Shown here piece after piece: positions 11,597-23,307 of a stretch of DNA of 64,000 nt; position 1 is the first letter of the stretch, and each line of letters opens with the position of its first letter. Location: assembly GCA_965240325.2 (NCBI GenBank), contig OZ251225.1, forward strand, positions 1,922,001-1,986,000, written 5' to 3'. Under the pieces are notes generated by a model. It was not told the DNA's origin. It was given only the letters and a program-made list of their open reading frames with translations, and did not search any database. The translations under genes and the position numbers were made by a program. Origin of the DNA: Rebecca billardiae RCC1528. Its lineage: Eukaryota > Haptophyta.

Positions 11597-11764
11597 GACG
11601 CTGTTAACGGGAGCCCATTGCTGCCCGGCGCCCTTGGACGGCCGCCCGCACGCACGGGCACGCGCGCCTGCCCGAGGAGTGACGACCTCCTGGCGGTCGC
11701 TCGTCCCCCGCGCCCTCCCCCTCTCCGAGGCGCCACTCCGCCCTCGAGCGCGCGGTCTCACCCC
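11597..11764. promoter_or_regulatory. Likely bidirectional promoter between ARL16 and F-box genes
   Basis: The two ATGs at 11596 (-) and 11765 (+) are only 168 bp apart and point away from each other, so regulatory sequence must be shared or overlap the coding regions. No TATA box is visible; the interval is GC-rich. Confidence 0.5.
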
Positions 11765-13813
11765 ATGTGGGCGTGGGAGGTGGAGAGCGACTCCTCCGAA
11801 TGCAGCAACGCCCTTGAGGACGAGGACCTGCTCTCGATCTATCAGCTCTCGCTCAAGTCGACGAAGCAGGCGCGTATCGCCATCCGCAACCGCAACGCGC
11901 GCGCGCTGCAGGCACGGCGCGCACGAGCGCGGCCGCGCGAGCGCACCGAGCGCGCAGGCCGCAGGTCGAACTCGCGCTCGCCTCGCCCGCGCAAGCCGCG
12001 CTCCGCCGAGGAGGTGGCCGCCGTGCTCCCGGAGGAGCCGCTCGTGCTCGATGCGATCTTCCACGCGCTCACGGGCAACATGGCGGACCTGCTCGCCGCG
12101 GGCAGCGTGAGCAAGGCGTGGGCGCACGCGATGCAGTCGAACGAGCTGTGGCGCGAGGCCTGTTTCCGCCGGTGGCCGGCGCTCGCCGTGACGAAGCGCG
12201 CCATCCGCGACTGCCGCGACTTTGCGCGCCGGCTGAGCTCGCCGCACGCCGCGTTCCCTTCCGCCACCAAGCGGCTGCACGAGCTGGCCGACGCGTCGAC
12301 CGCGTTCCGCAAGCTCGCGAAGGGCGAGCACCCGGAGCGGGCCATCTTCGAGACCCGCCGGCTGCGCGAGGGCCGGCGCGGGCCGGTGCACCGCGACTTC
12401 TACTTCCTGCTGCAGCTGAGCGGCTTCCCGCTGCTCGCGCTGCACGGCATCGAGCGTCCCGAGTGGTCGTCAGAGCTGCACGCCGTGCTGGTGCCCGAGC
12501 TGAGCGACGAGGCGGTCGCGCGCGCGGGCGGGCTCGACGCGGAGCTCTTCGACCGGTGCACGCCCGGCTCCGCCGGCTGGACCAACCCCGCCGTCTCCCT
12601 GCACGTGCTGCGCAAGTGCGACGGGCGCGTGCTCGAGCTGGGCTGCTTTGACCACACGCTCCGCATGCCGAACGGCCAGGACGGCGACTTCCGCGGCGAC
12701 GGGCTCAACGTGGAGTACGAGCCTGACCTGGGCGACGACATGTACTGCGTGAACGCGATCAGCACGGCGCCCGTGTTCAGCTCCTCCTGCACGCTGAGCT
12801 ACTCGCTCGCCGACAGCCAGCTCGCGCGGTACGGCGCGCCGACCAACTGGCGCGTGCGCGCGCGGCCGCCCAACGTCGTGCGCGCGTACCGGCTGCACGC
12901 CAAGGGCGAGCTGGACCTGAAGATCCGGCTCGAGTTCGAGCGGTGCCGCTCGCGGGAGCTCATGGAAGCGGACGAGTTCCTCTGCGCGCTCGACTGGCTG
13001 CTCGACAACCCCGCCAAGCGCGTGCCTGCGGCGCAGCGCGCGCCGCGGCGCGCGCGCGCGCCGCGCACGCGCGCCGCCGCCAGACTGCTGCGCGCGAGCC
13101 CGCCGCCGGCCAGTAGCAGTGAGGACGAGGACGAGGAGGCGGCGGAGGCGGGGGCAGCGGCGGGCGTGGCTGCGCCGCCGGGCGCGGCAGCCCCCGCTCC
13201 TCGCGCAGCCGCCGAGGCCGCGCCTGCCGGCGCGGACGCCGAGGGCACGGAGGAGCCGTGGGAGATGCCGGAGACGGTCGAGGAGCTGATGGCGCAGACG
13301 CGCGCCTTCTTTGGCGACGTGAGTCGGCTCACGCGGTACGAGCTGGCCGACAAGATCCTCGACGTGATGCGCGAGGCGTGGGAGGCGGGGATGATCGACA
13401 TGGACGAGGAGGAGGCCGAGGCGATGATGGACACGATGCGCGCCACCATCACCTCCGCGTCCGCCGAGCGCATGTCGAGCATGTACGCGATGCTCGAGGC
13501 GCCGCCACAGGAGCACCTGCACGGCATGCTGCAGGTGAGCCGCGCCATCAACTCGGGGCGGATGAGCGAGTTCCAGGCGAGCCATCTGGCGGCGCAGCTC
13601 CTTCGCGCCGACGTGCGCGCGAACGGCGGCGCGGCCGAGCGCGAGGACGCACCCGCTGCCGCTGCTGAGGCGGGCGAGGAGGTCGATGGAGCCGACGAGG
13701 GCGACGAGCCCGTGCCTGGCGACTCCGATGACGGCTCCGGCGACAGCGAGTCCGCCGACTGCAGCGACACTGACGATGGCGGGGGGTCATCCCACGACGA
13801 CGAGTCATTATGA
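11765..13813 (+). CDS. F-box-like protein with acidic C-terminus
   Basis: 682 residues, single exon. A basic Arg/Ser-rich segment occupies about residues 40-85. An F-box-like motif follows at about 94-137 (LDAIFHALTGNMADLLAAGS, then VSKAWAHAMQ...LWREACFRRW), matching the L-x-L-W pattern used by F-boxes to bind SKP1 in SCF ubiquitin ligases. The middle (about 200-420) is globular with no repeats I recognise. The C-terminal third has an Ala/Pro/Glu linker, a Met-rich helical segment (MDEEEAEAMMDTMRA) and an acidic Asp/Ser tail. The reading frame is open upstream, but that part only mirrors the antisense ARL16 gene, so ATG 11765 is preferred. Substrate unknown. Confidence 0.75.
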   Translation: MWAWEVESDSSECSNALEDEDLLSIYQLSLKSTKQARIAIRNRNARALQARRARARPRERTERAGRRSNSRSPRPRKPRSAEEVAAVLPEEPLVLDAIFHALTGNMADLLAAGSVSKAWAHAMQSNELWREACFRRWPALAVTKRAIRDCRDFARRLSSPHAAFPSATKRLHELADASTAFRKLAKGEHPERAIFETRRLREGRRGPVHRDFYFLLQLSGFPLLALHGIERPEWSSELHAVLVPELSDEAVARAGGLDAELFDRCTPGSAGWTNPAVSLHVLRKCDGRVLELGCFDHTLRMPNGQDGDFRGDGLNVEYEPDLGDDMYCVNAISTAPVFSSSCTLSYSLADSQLARYGAPTNWRVRARPPNVVRAYRLHAKGELDLKIRLEFERCRSRELMEADEFLCALDWLLDNPAKRVPAAQRAPRRARAPRTRAAARLLRASPPPASSSEDEDEEAAEAGAAAGVAAPPGAAAPAPRAAAEAAPAGADAEGTEEPWEMPETVEELMAQTRAFFGDVSRLTRYELADKILDVMREAWEAGMIDMDEEEAEAMMDTMRATITSASAERMSSMYAMLEAPPQEHLHGMLQVSRAINSGRMSEFQASHLAAQLLRADVRANGGAAEREDAPAAAAEAGEEVDGADEGDEPVPGDSDDGSGDSESADCSDTDDGGGSSHDDESL

Positions 13814-14239
13814 AGATAACACCGAATGTGATGGCGGAGGATGACGGGTCCTGAGAGTACGCAGATACATGGAGCGGAGTAGGAGCGCCATGATGAGCAT
13901 CGGGATGGCACACAGTACTCAGTAGCAGCGGCGCCGCCCACTACTAGTACTACTCGTACGATCACGGTCATCGCCGGTCGGGATGCCCGCCCAGCGATGA
14001 CTCGTTGCTGCCAGCGGATGATCCCTAAATATACCAGACAAGTCGCGAAAAACAATACTTCTTCGCAACGCGCGGCGCGCGCCATCCTGCACAACGCTCC
14101 GCCGCGCCCGGCGGCGGCGGAGGCGCCCAGCCGCCAGCCAAGCTCGCCTCTCCGGACGAGCCCGGCGCTCGAGAAGCGGCAAAGGAGAGCACCACCTCCC
14201 TCGGGCCGCGAACGTGACCGGCCTGCTCCTCGCGCGGCG

Positions 14240-16078
14240 ATGCCGTGGGGGCTGGTCTGCCCGGATGGGACGTGCGCCGACGACAAGATGTGCCTGTGCG
14301 AGACGATGAACTACAACGCGTTCCGCTGCGAGCAGTGGCTCTGCACGACCAACACCGCGTACGCGAAGGAGTGGGGCAAGGTGTGGATGATGGTCGGCCT
14401 GCTGCTCTGCTCAGTCTCGCTGGGCCTGGGCAGGGTGGCGTTCAGGCGGCTCAAGGCCGAGCTGATCCAGCTGCGCGAGCGCGGCGCGCTCGACTGGCGG
14501 CGCACCTCCAACCTGATGGCGATGGCCGTCCTCGGCGCCGAGTTTGTCCAGCTGTGGGGCATGACGATGAACTCCTCGCTGCCATGGAACAAGAGCGTCC
14601 AGCCGATCCAGATCGCGCTGGACGACGTGGTGTTCGTGCTGCCCACGAAGGCTCGCTGGTTCGTCAACTTCTACTTCACGATGGCCGTGCTCGCCGCCTT
14701 CCTGCCGGTGATTGGCTCGCTCTCCAACCCGCGTGAGACGTTCAATCGGTGCACGGGCAAGACGGCCGCCGACCGGCGCGCGGCCGCGGAGGCGGAGGAG
14801 GCGGCGAAGCAGCGGCGGGAGGAGGAGGGGGGCGCGCCGGCGGAGGAGGAGGGGGCCGAGGAGGAGGGCGAGGAGGAGGGCGAGGAGGGCGCGCCGGCCG
14901 CGGAGCCGACGGCCGCGGCCAAGTGCCTGGCTCGGTTCAAGCAGGTCACCTCGCTCATCACCACTGTCGCCTATGTGCCTGTGCTCACTGCGATCTTCAA
15001 GATGGTGCGCTGCACGGAGTGGCAGGGCATGTACTACCTGGACATCCTGTGCGACTACGCGATGCCCAACTCGGACCCGCCCGCCGGCGTCGCCGGCGTC
15101 GCCGGCGTTGCGGGCGTCGAGAGCGTGCCAGATGCCGACGGCAACTGGACCCGCGCGTCGGCCGCGGCAGACGCGCATGCTGCGGACCACCCGAGCGCTG
15201 CGAGCGGGCACATGCTCACCGGCCCGCAGCTCGTGTCGTGCGCCGACTCGTACCTGTGCTACACGGGGACGCACGACGCGCTGATCGCGACCGCGCTCAT
15301 CGCGTTCGTCCTCTACTTCCCCTTCTGCTGCATCATGCAGCCGGTCGAGCACTTTGAGGACACCAACCTGCAGATTAAGTTTGCGCCCAACCTGCTGCTG
15401 CTGATCGCGATCGCGAAGATGTTCCAGGTGGCCGTGCACGTCTTCTTCTCGAACTGGACGTACCTGACCACGTTCATCGTCTTCCTGAGCAACGGCTTCC
15501 TCGCCGTCGCGACCATCACGCGCAAGAACGCGTGCAGCGTGCGAGCGATCGCGCTGCTGCGCACCGCGTCTTTTGCCGGTGCCGCGTGGTCGGCGCTGTG
15601 CGCGATGATTGCCGTCCTCATCCGCGAGCAGAACAAGAGGCACAACCTGGACAACGACTCGGACGAGGTCGTGCCGGTGCTGCTGCTCTTTGGCGGCTTC
15701 ATGATGCTGTTCGGCTGGCTGGTGGTCAAGGTGAGCAACGAGGAGGCGGCGCGTAAGTACCTGCAGATGATCGAGGAGCGCGGGCGCCGCGCGATTGGTC
15801 AGAGCCGCGACGACCTGCCGCGCAGCCCCGGAGCGGCCGAGGGCGATCGGCCGCGCTCTGGCTCGAAGCCATCGCGCTGGGCGCAGGCGTCGACAGCCAT
15901 GCGCGCGCTCGGGAGGCTCAAAGGCGGCGGCAAGAGCGCGACGCCGTCGAGTCGAACGAGCAATAACAAGCGCAACGGCGCTGGGAAGGGTCCCCCGCCC
16001 TCGCCGCCAAAACGCGCGGCCGCGGCCGCTTCGGAGCCCGCAGGCACAGACGCTGCCGTCGCATCCCAGCTGCAATGA
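14240..16078 (+). CDS. Polytopic membrane protein, family not recognised
   Basis: 612 residues, single exon. The N-terminus is Cys-rich (CPDGTCADDKMCLC). About nine hydrophobic segments follow, for example near residues 47-67 (VWMMVGLLLCSVSLGLG), 92-110, 140-160, 240-256, 350-372, 390-410, 415-435, 455-478 and 490-512. A large Glu-rich loop (about 175-230, EEEGAEEEGEEEGEEG) separates the first three from the rest, with a short GVAGVAGVAGV run later. The C-terminus is a basic, Ser/Pro-rich cytosolic-type tail. The frame is open upstream to 13997, but the residues there are low-complexity; 14240 is preferred. Overall layout suggests a channel, receptor or transporter; nothing specific can be claimed. 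Confidence 0.7.
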   Translation: MPWGLVCPDGTCADDKMCLCETMNYNAFRCEQWLCTTNTAYAKEWGKVWMMVGLLLCSVSLGLGRVAFRRLKAELIQLRERGALDWRRTSNLMAMAVLGAEFVQLWGMTMNSSLPWNKSVQPIQIALDDVVFVLPTKARWFVNFYFTMAVLAAFLPVIGSLSNPRETFNRCTGKTAADRRAAAEAEEAAKQRREEEGGAPAEEEGAEEEGEEEGEEGAPAAEPTAAAKCLARFKQVTSLITTVAYVPVLTAIFKMVRCTEWQGMYYLDILCDYAMPNSDPPAGVAGVAGVAGVESVPDADGNWTRASAAADAHAADHPSAASGHMLTGPQLVSCADSYLCYTGTHDALIATALIAFVLYFPFCCIMQPVEHFEDTNLQIKFAPNLLLLIAIAKMFQVAVHVFFSNWTYLTTFIVFLSNGFLAVATITRKNACSVRAIALLRTASFAGAAWSALCAMIAVLIREQNKRHNLDNDSDEVVPVLLLFGGFMMLFGWLVVKVSNEEAARKYLQMIEERGRRAIGQSRDDLPRSPGAAEGDRPRSGSKPSRWAQASTAMRALGRLKGGGKSATPSSRTSNNKRNGAGKGPPPSPPKRAAAAASEPAGTDAAVASQLQ

Positions 16079-17412
<1,334 letters not shown>

Positions 17413-17878
17413 CTATGGGGGCAGGCCGACGATCTTCGACGTGAGCTCCCACATCTTCACCGCCTTGCCCCCGTCCCTGACCTCCTCGGACACCTGGTTC
17501 TCGAAGACCTCGCCACCAGAGCCGCCTGCGCCGCACGTCCGCCGAGGGCGCGCAAAGCGATCAGTGGGCGCGCGGGCGGGCCTGTCGCAGCTCGGCGCGC
17601 GGCGAGCGCGCGGCGGGCGCGCACCGGTGCCGCGTGGACGGCCCTTCTCGTCCTTCGAGAGCGCGAGCTGCTGCGCGCTGCCGTTCCAACTCCAGTACAC
17701 GCCCGATTTCTTCGTCTTCTCGTCCGTGATGCACTGCGGCCGAGAGCGAGCGCGCCGCGCGTGCGAGGCAGACGGGAGCCGGGTGTCAGGGGGCGGCGGG
17801 CGGAGCGAGGCAGGGCGCAGCGTGTGCGTCTGGCTGGCGCACGAGCGAGGGCGGGGGCGCGCGGCGCGGGCGCCGAGA

Positions 17879-17910
<32 letters not shown>

Positions 17911-18937
17911 CCTGCGCGAGCCGGTCGCCCGCCTCCTCCTCCGAGACGTACCCGCCCGTCACGTACTTCATGAAGAGCGGGAAGATCTTGCGGAACCAGC
18001 CGCGCTTCTCGCGGAAGAGTGGCGTGTCGGCGATGCAGCCGGGGTACATGGTGCTGAAGGTGATGCCGGTGGAGTCGTGGTACCGCCGGTGGAGCTCGTA
18101 CATCGTCATCATGTTGCACACCTTCGAGTCCTTGTACGCCTTCGCGCCGAAGAAGTTGTTCCCGTCCGCCATCTCGACAAACCGCGCGCCCTGCGCCAGC
18201 TGCTCGAGGCCGCTCAGGTCGCCGAGGTCGGCGCGCGGGTACACGAGCCCGCCGCCGATGGTGTTGGTGTTGCCCGTGATCGAGCCCACGATGATGCAGC
18301 GCGGGTCCGACGCGCCCTTCAGGTCGTCGATCAGTAGCCGCGCGAGCAGGAAGTGCCCGACGTGGTTGATGCCCATCGACTGCTCGATGCCGTCATCGGT
18401 GAACCGCGGCTTCGGGTCGGTGGGCAGGTAGACGGCGGCGTTGCAGATGAGGTAGTCGAGCGGCCGGCCGACCTTGAATGCGCGCAGGTTCTGCACAAAG
18501 TCGCGCACCGACTGCAGGTTGCCCAGCTCCAGCTTCAGCACCGCGATCGAGCTCATGTCCAGGCCCTCCCGCTCCGCCACCTGCCGCATCTTGTTCGTGT
18601 CGCGCACCGCGCACACGACAAAGTAGTTCTTCTGCTTGAGCAGCGACTTGAGCGTGGCGAGGCCGAGGCCCGACGACGCCCCCGTCAGCACCACCAGCTT
18701 GCGAAGGCCGATCTTGATGCCGCCCAGCACCTTGGGCAGCTCCGGGCTGGTGTAGAGCGGCACACTCTGCGCCGGCGGCGGCGAGACCGCGACCGAGACC
18801 GGCGCGGCGCGCGCGACGGAGGCGGCGCCCCGCGCGACGTCGACCACACGGGAGGTCCGCACGCGCGACGGCGCGGTCCAGCAGCCCGCGAGCTGCGCGG
18901 CGACGAGGACGAGAAGCGCGGTGCGGAGCGCGGTCAT
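17413..18937 (-). CDS. POR: Light-dependent protochlorophyllide oxidoreductase, plastid-targeted
   Basis: Catalyses NADPH- and light-dependent reduction of protochlorophyllide to chlorophyllide in chlorophyll synthesis. Three exons inferred: 17912-18937, 17625-17733, 17413-17525, giving 415 residues. The N-terminus is bipartite, as in secondary plastids: signal peptide MTALRTALLVLVAAQLAGC, then TAPSRVRTSRV transit-like. Rossmann motif GASSGLGLAT, NAAVYLP, and the SDR catalytic YKDSKVCN are present. The C-terminal exons restore the family motif SGVYWSWNGSAQ and ...GEVFENQVSEE...KIVGLPP. Intron 1 (phase 0, 178 bp) begins inside a (GTGC)n microsatellite directly after CAG; intron 2 (phase 1, 99 bp) uses G^GTGCGC...GCGCAG. 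ATG 18937 gives the signal peptide; a frame-consistent upstream Met adds 22 polar residues. Confidence 0.95.
17878..17911. repeat. (CGCA)n microsatellite at a 5' splice site
   Basis: Eight CGCA units. Read on the minus strand they are GTGC units, the first of which supplies the GT donor of POR intron 1. Confidence 0.9.
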
Positions 18938-19143
18938 TGCTGCTGACGTCTGGACGTCGCGGGTTACGGCCGCGTGGCAGGCAGTCATTAGATTCTGATA
19001 CAAGAATCTAATGAAGCGGGTTAGCGGGTTTCGTCACGAAGCCGTCCATCTGGCCGAGCCGAGATCGCTTTTACTTGCCGCCATTTCATTGATATGGGGG
19101 TAGTACTCATCTGATTACATTAGTACTGACTAAGACTAGGAGC

Positions 19144-20901
19144 CTACGGTGCATCCTCGCCCCTCATCATGGCCGCATACACGCGCTGGTCGTCGGCCAT
19201 CTTGAGGAAGACAGCGTACTTGCGCTCGTGGAACCGGCGCACCTCCGCATCGCGCGTCGGCTCGACTGCAGCCGAGGGCGGCGGCGTCATCGCGCGCATG
19301 GCATCCTCCACGGTGGGTTGCTCGCCGGCAGCCACCGCGGCGAGGATGGCCGTGCCGAGCAGGCAGCCGTTCGCCTCGGCGGAGCTGAGCACCGTGCACC
19401 CGGTGCAGTCGGCGAGCAGCGTGCGGAACAGCGCGCTCGAGGCGAGACCCCCCGAGCACACGAGCGTGCGCACGGCCGGCGCGCGCTCGCCGCCCGCGCC
19501 CGTCGCGCCATCAATCGCCGCCAGAATGTGGCGCAGCTGGTAGCACAGCGCGAGCAGCACGCTGAGATGCAGCCGCGCCAGCCCGTCCACCGAGGCGTCC
19601 GCGAGCGTGAGCCCGACCGCTGCCGCGCACATCTGCGCGTCCGCCAGCGGCGAGCGGTTGCCAGAGATGTCCGGATAAAAGTGCAGGGCGCCGCACAGCA
19701 GGGCGAGCCGCGACGCGTCGGCGCCGAGGCCGCGCTCGCGCGCGAGCGCGCGCAGCCGCTGCTCGACGAGCGGAGCGATCGCGCTCACCGGAGCGTCAGC
19801 GGGGAGCCCGTGCTCCGAGCGAAGCTCCGCCGACGCCGCGTGCGAGCCGAGCACGTGCTCGACCAGCTCACCCGACGCCGACTGCCCGCCCTCCAGCAGC
19901 GAAAAGCCTGGGACGCTGGCATCCTGGTACGGGCCCCACAGGCCGCGCACAAACCGGGGCGCGCGCGACAGCGCCATCACGCACGTGCTCGTGCCGCCGA
20001 TGATGGCCGCCGCGCCCTCGAGCGACGGCGTCGCGCCCAGGCAGCCGATGCTCCCGGCGTGCGCGTCGATGGCGCCCGCCGAGACGGGGATGCCCGCGCG
20101 CAGGCCGCCGAGGGCCGCCGCAGCCTCTGCGCACAGCGCACCCGCCGCGCTGCCGAGCGGCTGCGCCTCTGCGCCACCGATGCGCCCGTGCCCACCGTCG
20201 CACAGCTCGGCGAGGCCAACCTGGCGCAGGAAGCCGTCATCCCACCCCGACCCTGCGGCACCGTCGCCGCCGTAGTTCCACTTGCAACGGAGCGTGCAGG
20301 CGGAGCGCGGCGGCAGCGGCGCTGAGGCGCTCTCGGCGCCGTCGCGCCCGAGCGCGCGCGCGACCAGCCAGTCAGCCAGGTCGAAGAAGTGGAGCGCGCG
20401 CGAGAAGGTGTTCGGCCGGTGCCGCTTCAGCCAGAGCAGCTTGCCCATCTGCATCTCCGGGCTCACCTGCCCGCCCACCGTGCGCAGAGCCGCGTGCCGC
20501 GTCTCGTTCACCTCGGTCGCCTCCTCGCGCGCACGGTGGCACAGCCAGAGGATCACGTCGTGCACGTCGCCGGGAGGAGGAGGGCCTCCGACGGCGAGAT
20601 CTGGCGTGTCGGGGGAGACGGAGAGCCCGGGCCCCACGACGAGGGAGCACGTCGCGTCGAAGCCGAGCGCGACCACATCGACACCCTGCACGCGGCGCGT
20701 GCACGCCGAGCATGCGGCCATGACAGCGCGCCAGATTTCTGTCGAGCTCTGCTCGTACATGCCGGGCGCCGGGCGATGTATGGCGATTGACTCCGTGGCG
20801 ATGTCACCCACGCGCTCCCCGCTCTTGACGGCGAAGAGTGCCGCCCGAACTGACCTGGTCCCCACGTCGACGGCGAGAGAGCACCGCGTCGCGCCCGCCA
20901 T
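19144..20901 (-). CDS. FGGY-family carbohydrate kinase (D-ribulokinase-like)
   Basis: 585 residues, single exon. FGGY kinases transfer phosphate from ATP to a sugar hydroxyl; this one resembles the ribulokinase-like FGGY/YDR109C subgroup. Visible motifs: phosphate-1 DVGTRSVRAALF near residue 11, GFDATCSLVV near 75, central catalytic region VSAGAIDAHAGSIGC, phosphate-2/adenosine segment IIGGTSTCVM, NRSPLAD, and SGGLASSALFRTLLADCTG near the C-terminus. Start chosen at ATG 20901 (MAGATRCSLAVDVG), just before the first strand; an upstream open frame lacks ATG. It lies 206 bp upstream of POR on the same strand. Substrate is inferred from family only. Confidence 0.9.
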   Translation of the reverse strand: MAGATRCSLAVDVGTRSVRAALFAVKSGERVGDIATESIAIHRPAPGMYEQSSTEIWRAVMAACSACTRRVQGVDVVALGFDATCSLVVGPGLSVSPDTPDLAVGGPPPPGDVHDVILWLCHRAREEATEVNETRHAALRTVGGQVSPEMQMGKLLWLKRHRPNTFSRALHFFDLADWLVARALGRDGAESASAPLPPRSACTLRCKWNYGGDGAAGSGWDDGFLRQVGLAELCDGGHGRIGGAEAQPLGSAAGALCAEAAAALGGLRAGIPVSAGAIDAHAGSIGCLGATPSLEGAAAIIGGTSTCVMALSRAPRFVRGLWGPYQDASVPGFSLLEGGQSASGELVEHVLGSHAASAELRSEHGLPADAPVSAIAPLVEQRLRALARERGLGADASRLALLCGALHFYPDISGNRSPLADAQMCAAAVGLTLADASVDGLARLHLSVLLALCYQLRHILAAIDGATGAGGERAPAVRTLVCSGGLASSALFRTLLADCTGCTVLSSAEANGCLLGTAILAAVAAGEQPTVEDAMRAMTPPPSAAVEPTRDAEVRRFHERKYAVFLKMADDQRVYAAMMRGEDAP

Positions 20902-21234
20902 GATGCCCAGCAGCGCTACCTGACGCAAAAAATGCAAAAGTACCCGTGCGTTCACCCGTGCACGATGGGGGTAGATACACCGGTGGCTGGTACGCACCCA
21001 GCCGCCCTGCTCCCGGACTCAGACATTATAAGCTAACTACAAGTACCTCTTCCAGTCCTCCGTGAACTCCGTCCAGGGGCGCTCCCGGGCCCCTGCTACG
21101 GCCCTTGCCCCTGCCACACCAAGGCCCTTGCCCTTGGCCACACGCGGCCTGAATATTTCAGAATAAGCAGCACTCCCGGGCGGCCCTGACCCAGACTGTC
21201 CGCGTGTCCCAGTGGCAGTTGTAACTTGTAAAGT

Positions 21235-21340
21235 CCCCTTTGTAACGGGCACCGGGTGATCAGACTGGCCGGGCCGAAGCCTCCAGCCCTACCCTGGCCA
21301 GCCCCCAACCAACCACCACCCGACCGTGGACCCTCCGGGA
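21235..21340 (-). mobile_element. Retroposon-like repeat R2 (5'-truncated copy)
   Basis: About 105 bp from cccctttgtaacgggcaccg through ccagcccccaaccaacca, matching the 3' part of the longer R2 copies at 21826-22065, 47178-47421 and 53262-53408 in reverse orientation. It ends much earlier than they do at the opposite end. Confidence 0.7.
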
Positions 21341-21825
21341 GTCCGGGGTCCGATCGGGGGGCATTGCTAGTGCTAGCGCGCGGACTATCTAATTAGTTAA
21401 TGAACAGTGGGCGCGGCTCAGTGAAATTACACAGATGCCGATGTCGATTGTCGTGAGATGACATGAGATTCATGAGATGAGTGATCGGATGAGGGATTCA
21501 GGGTCAGCCCGCCATTTGATGGCATCTCAAATGTTCATTGTAATACTAACTATGAGAACACCGTTTACCGCGGCGGTCATTCTAATTTGATTAACTACTT
21601 TAAAAACGAGTGGGCGCGTACTTCTAGCCGGATCGGTAACCCCGGACGGAGTGTCACGGATGACAGTGCAGGCTTCAGTGACTCAGTCAGTCACTCAGTG
21701 TCACTCAGTGTGCGCCTACGGCTGCAGACGTAGTCCTAAGGCGGTCCGAAGCGCCTGCCTGACTAACTAGTGAGTAGTGCCTGCTAGTCTAGTGAATTCA
21801 TCAGCTCATGGCGAGCTCGCTGGTA

Positions 21826-22065
21826 CCTGGGACCACCCCACAGTGTTGCCACAGGCTTGTATGCTGTCGGCAATGGCATACCCCCGCCCCCTCTGGAGGC
21901 GGGCTGTCCACAGCGGAGTGGTGTCAAGGCACTTGGTGTATCGGTCAGTGGTTTGAGGTTGGGTGAGGGTGGTGGTTGGTTGGGGGCTGGCCAGGGTAGG
22001 GCTGGAGGCTTCGGCCGCCAGTCTGATCACCCGGAGCCCGTTATATAAAGGGGAATTTTAAAACA
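21826..22065 (+). mobile_element. Retroposon-like repeat R2 (long copy)
   Basis: About 240 bp from ggtacctgggaccacccc to cccgttatataaaggggaat, near-identical to 47178-47421 read in reverse. All copies share the end ...ttataaaggggaatt followed by A-rich sequence, and start at different points: the pattern of a SINE or non-LTR fragment with a common 3' end and variable 5' truncation. No coding capacity seen. Confidence 0.75.
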
Positions 22066-22334
22066 TCATCAGCCAGACGATCGTCGCACTCGCATATTTG
22101 ACACGACTCAGTCACGAGTGCCCGCCGAGGAGTACCGGATGCAGTGCCGTGCATCCGCCGTGCCGTCTGGCCCGGGGATCTCAGTGTTTTCATATAATAA
22201 TTTAATCAGCATCATGTATAATATAATCACATCGCGATGATAATAAATAAAAATTCAAAATATTATAATATATGACTGCTAGCTTACTGCTTAGGAGCTA
22301 AATTAAAAATAGCTAGACTGCCGTCGAGCATGCC

Positions 22335-23255
22335 TTATTCGCGCGACGCGGAGCCGCGGACGAGTTCAGGGTTCGAGGCTGAGCCTGTCGTGAACTCATT
22401 GCGAATGTCTTGCATGCGCCGATTGTACGCGTTCCACCAATGGGGTACGTCGTCGAGACTTGCATCGAGCGGCGTGTGTGGGATGCCAGCCAGTGCCCAC
22501 ACCATCGCACGCGCCTCGCGGGGAGATGCGACGACGTTGGCGAACGGTACTTCGAGCCAGGGAGTATGGTTCGCAAGCGCACTGCGCGCCCATGCGTACC
22601 ATTTGCGTTGCGCGCGCGCAAACTTTCGCGACGCATTCGCGGGATCGCATGGCGGGCGCACTCGCCTGGTCCGGTTTTCGAACTGCGTATGCTCGCTCGG
22701 ATAGTGGCCCCAGTCGTTCGTGCGAAACGCCCACTCCCGTGAGCACTCGACCTGCGCTGCGGGCCGTTCCACGACCACAAAGCGCGCCCCTTTGAGCTGC
22801 GCGAGCTCTGGAAGGAGTGTGATCGACGACATGCTATTGCGGAATAATTTGATGACCACGGTGCACTGCTGCGCGCATGCGCTGTTGGCCGCGAGTTTGC
22901 TGTAGCCCTGGCAAAGAGCACGGCGCGTGCCGAGCAGCCGTTCCGACGGAGGTCGCGATAGGTCGGAGTAGAGCTCGGGCACGATGTGCTGAGCGACGGC
23001 GCGCGGATGATCCCTGCGGTGCTCAACGAAGACAGGGTTGAAGAACTCGTCGAGCCCGATCACGCATGGATGGTACTGCAGCGCCGTCATGAAGGTTGTG
23101 GTGCCCACGCGCATCGCCCCGACGAGAACGATGATGTCCGCAGAAGGCAAAGGCGAGCGAGAGGACGTGGAAGGCGCCAGCAACACCGCAAGCGAGAGCC
23201 ATCGTGCACAAGTCGCTTGCCTCGCCATCCCTCGCCGGAGTGTCCGAGCTACCAT
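22335..23255 (-). CDS. Sulfotransferase-like protein, probably Golgi type II membrane
   Basis: 306 residues from ATG 23255, or 297 from ATG 23228. A short basic N-terminus (VARTLRRGMARQ) is followed by a hydrophobic segment (WLSLAVLLAP) that could be a signal anchor. The 5'-phosphosulfate-binding loop is VGAMRVGTTTFMTAL (family G-x-x-R-x-G-T/S-T) near residues 43-57. The 3'-phosphate region is VVVERPAAQVECSREWAF with the expected R-x-P...S. The family transfers sulfate from PAPS to carbohydrates or other acceptors; the acceptor here is unknown. Divergent from the neighbouring ATP-grasp gene, with only 52 bp between the ATGs. Confidence 0.8.
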   Translation of the reverse strand: MVARTLRRGMARQATCARWLSLAVLLAPSTSSRSPLPSADIIVLVGAMRVGTTTFMTALQYHPCVIGLDEFFNPVFVEHRRDHPRAVAQHIVPELYSDLSRPPSERLLGTRRALCQGYSKLAANSACAQQCTVVIKLFRNSMSSITLLPELAQLKGARFVVVERPAAQVECSREWAFRTNDWGHYPSEHTQFENRTRRVRPPCDPANASRKFARAQRKWYAWARSALANHTPWLEVPFANVVASPREARAMVWALAGIPHTPLDASLDDVPHWWNAYNRRMQDIRNEFTTGSASNPELVRGSASRE

Positions 23256-23307
23256 TATTAAGCCTGCGCTGGCGAGCCCTGAGAACGAGCTACTATGGCA
23301 CTTTGAT
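23256..23307. promoter_or_regulatory. Very short shared promoter, sulfotransferase / ATP-grasp
   Basis: Only 52 bp separate the two divergent ATGs (72 to 79 bp with the alternative sulfotransferase start). Promoter elements must overlap the coding regions or be shared; no TATA box is evident. Confidence 0.45.

Larger units (their letters stand above)
20998..22334. other. Intergenic region with retroposon copies
   Basis: No gene seen. It contains two copies of repeat R2 (21235-21340 and 21826-22065), a run of tcagtgac-type short repeats at 21660-21720, and an AT-rich patch at 22190-22320 next to the 3' end of the sulfotransferase gene. Confidence 0.6.

Noticed and set aside
14411-16075. Minus-strand 554-residue frame
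   Set aside because: Antisense shadow of the membrane-protein gene, Arg/His-rich.
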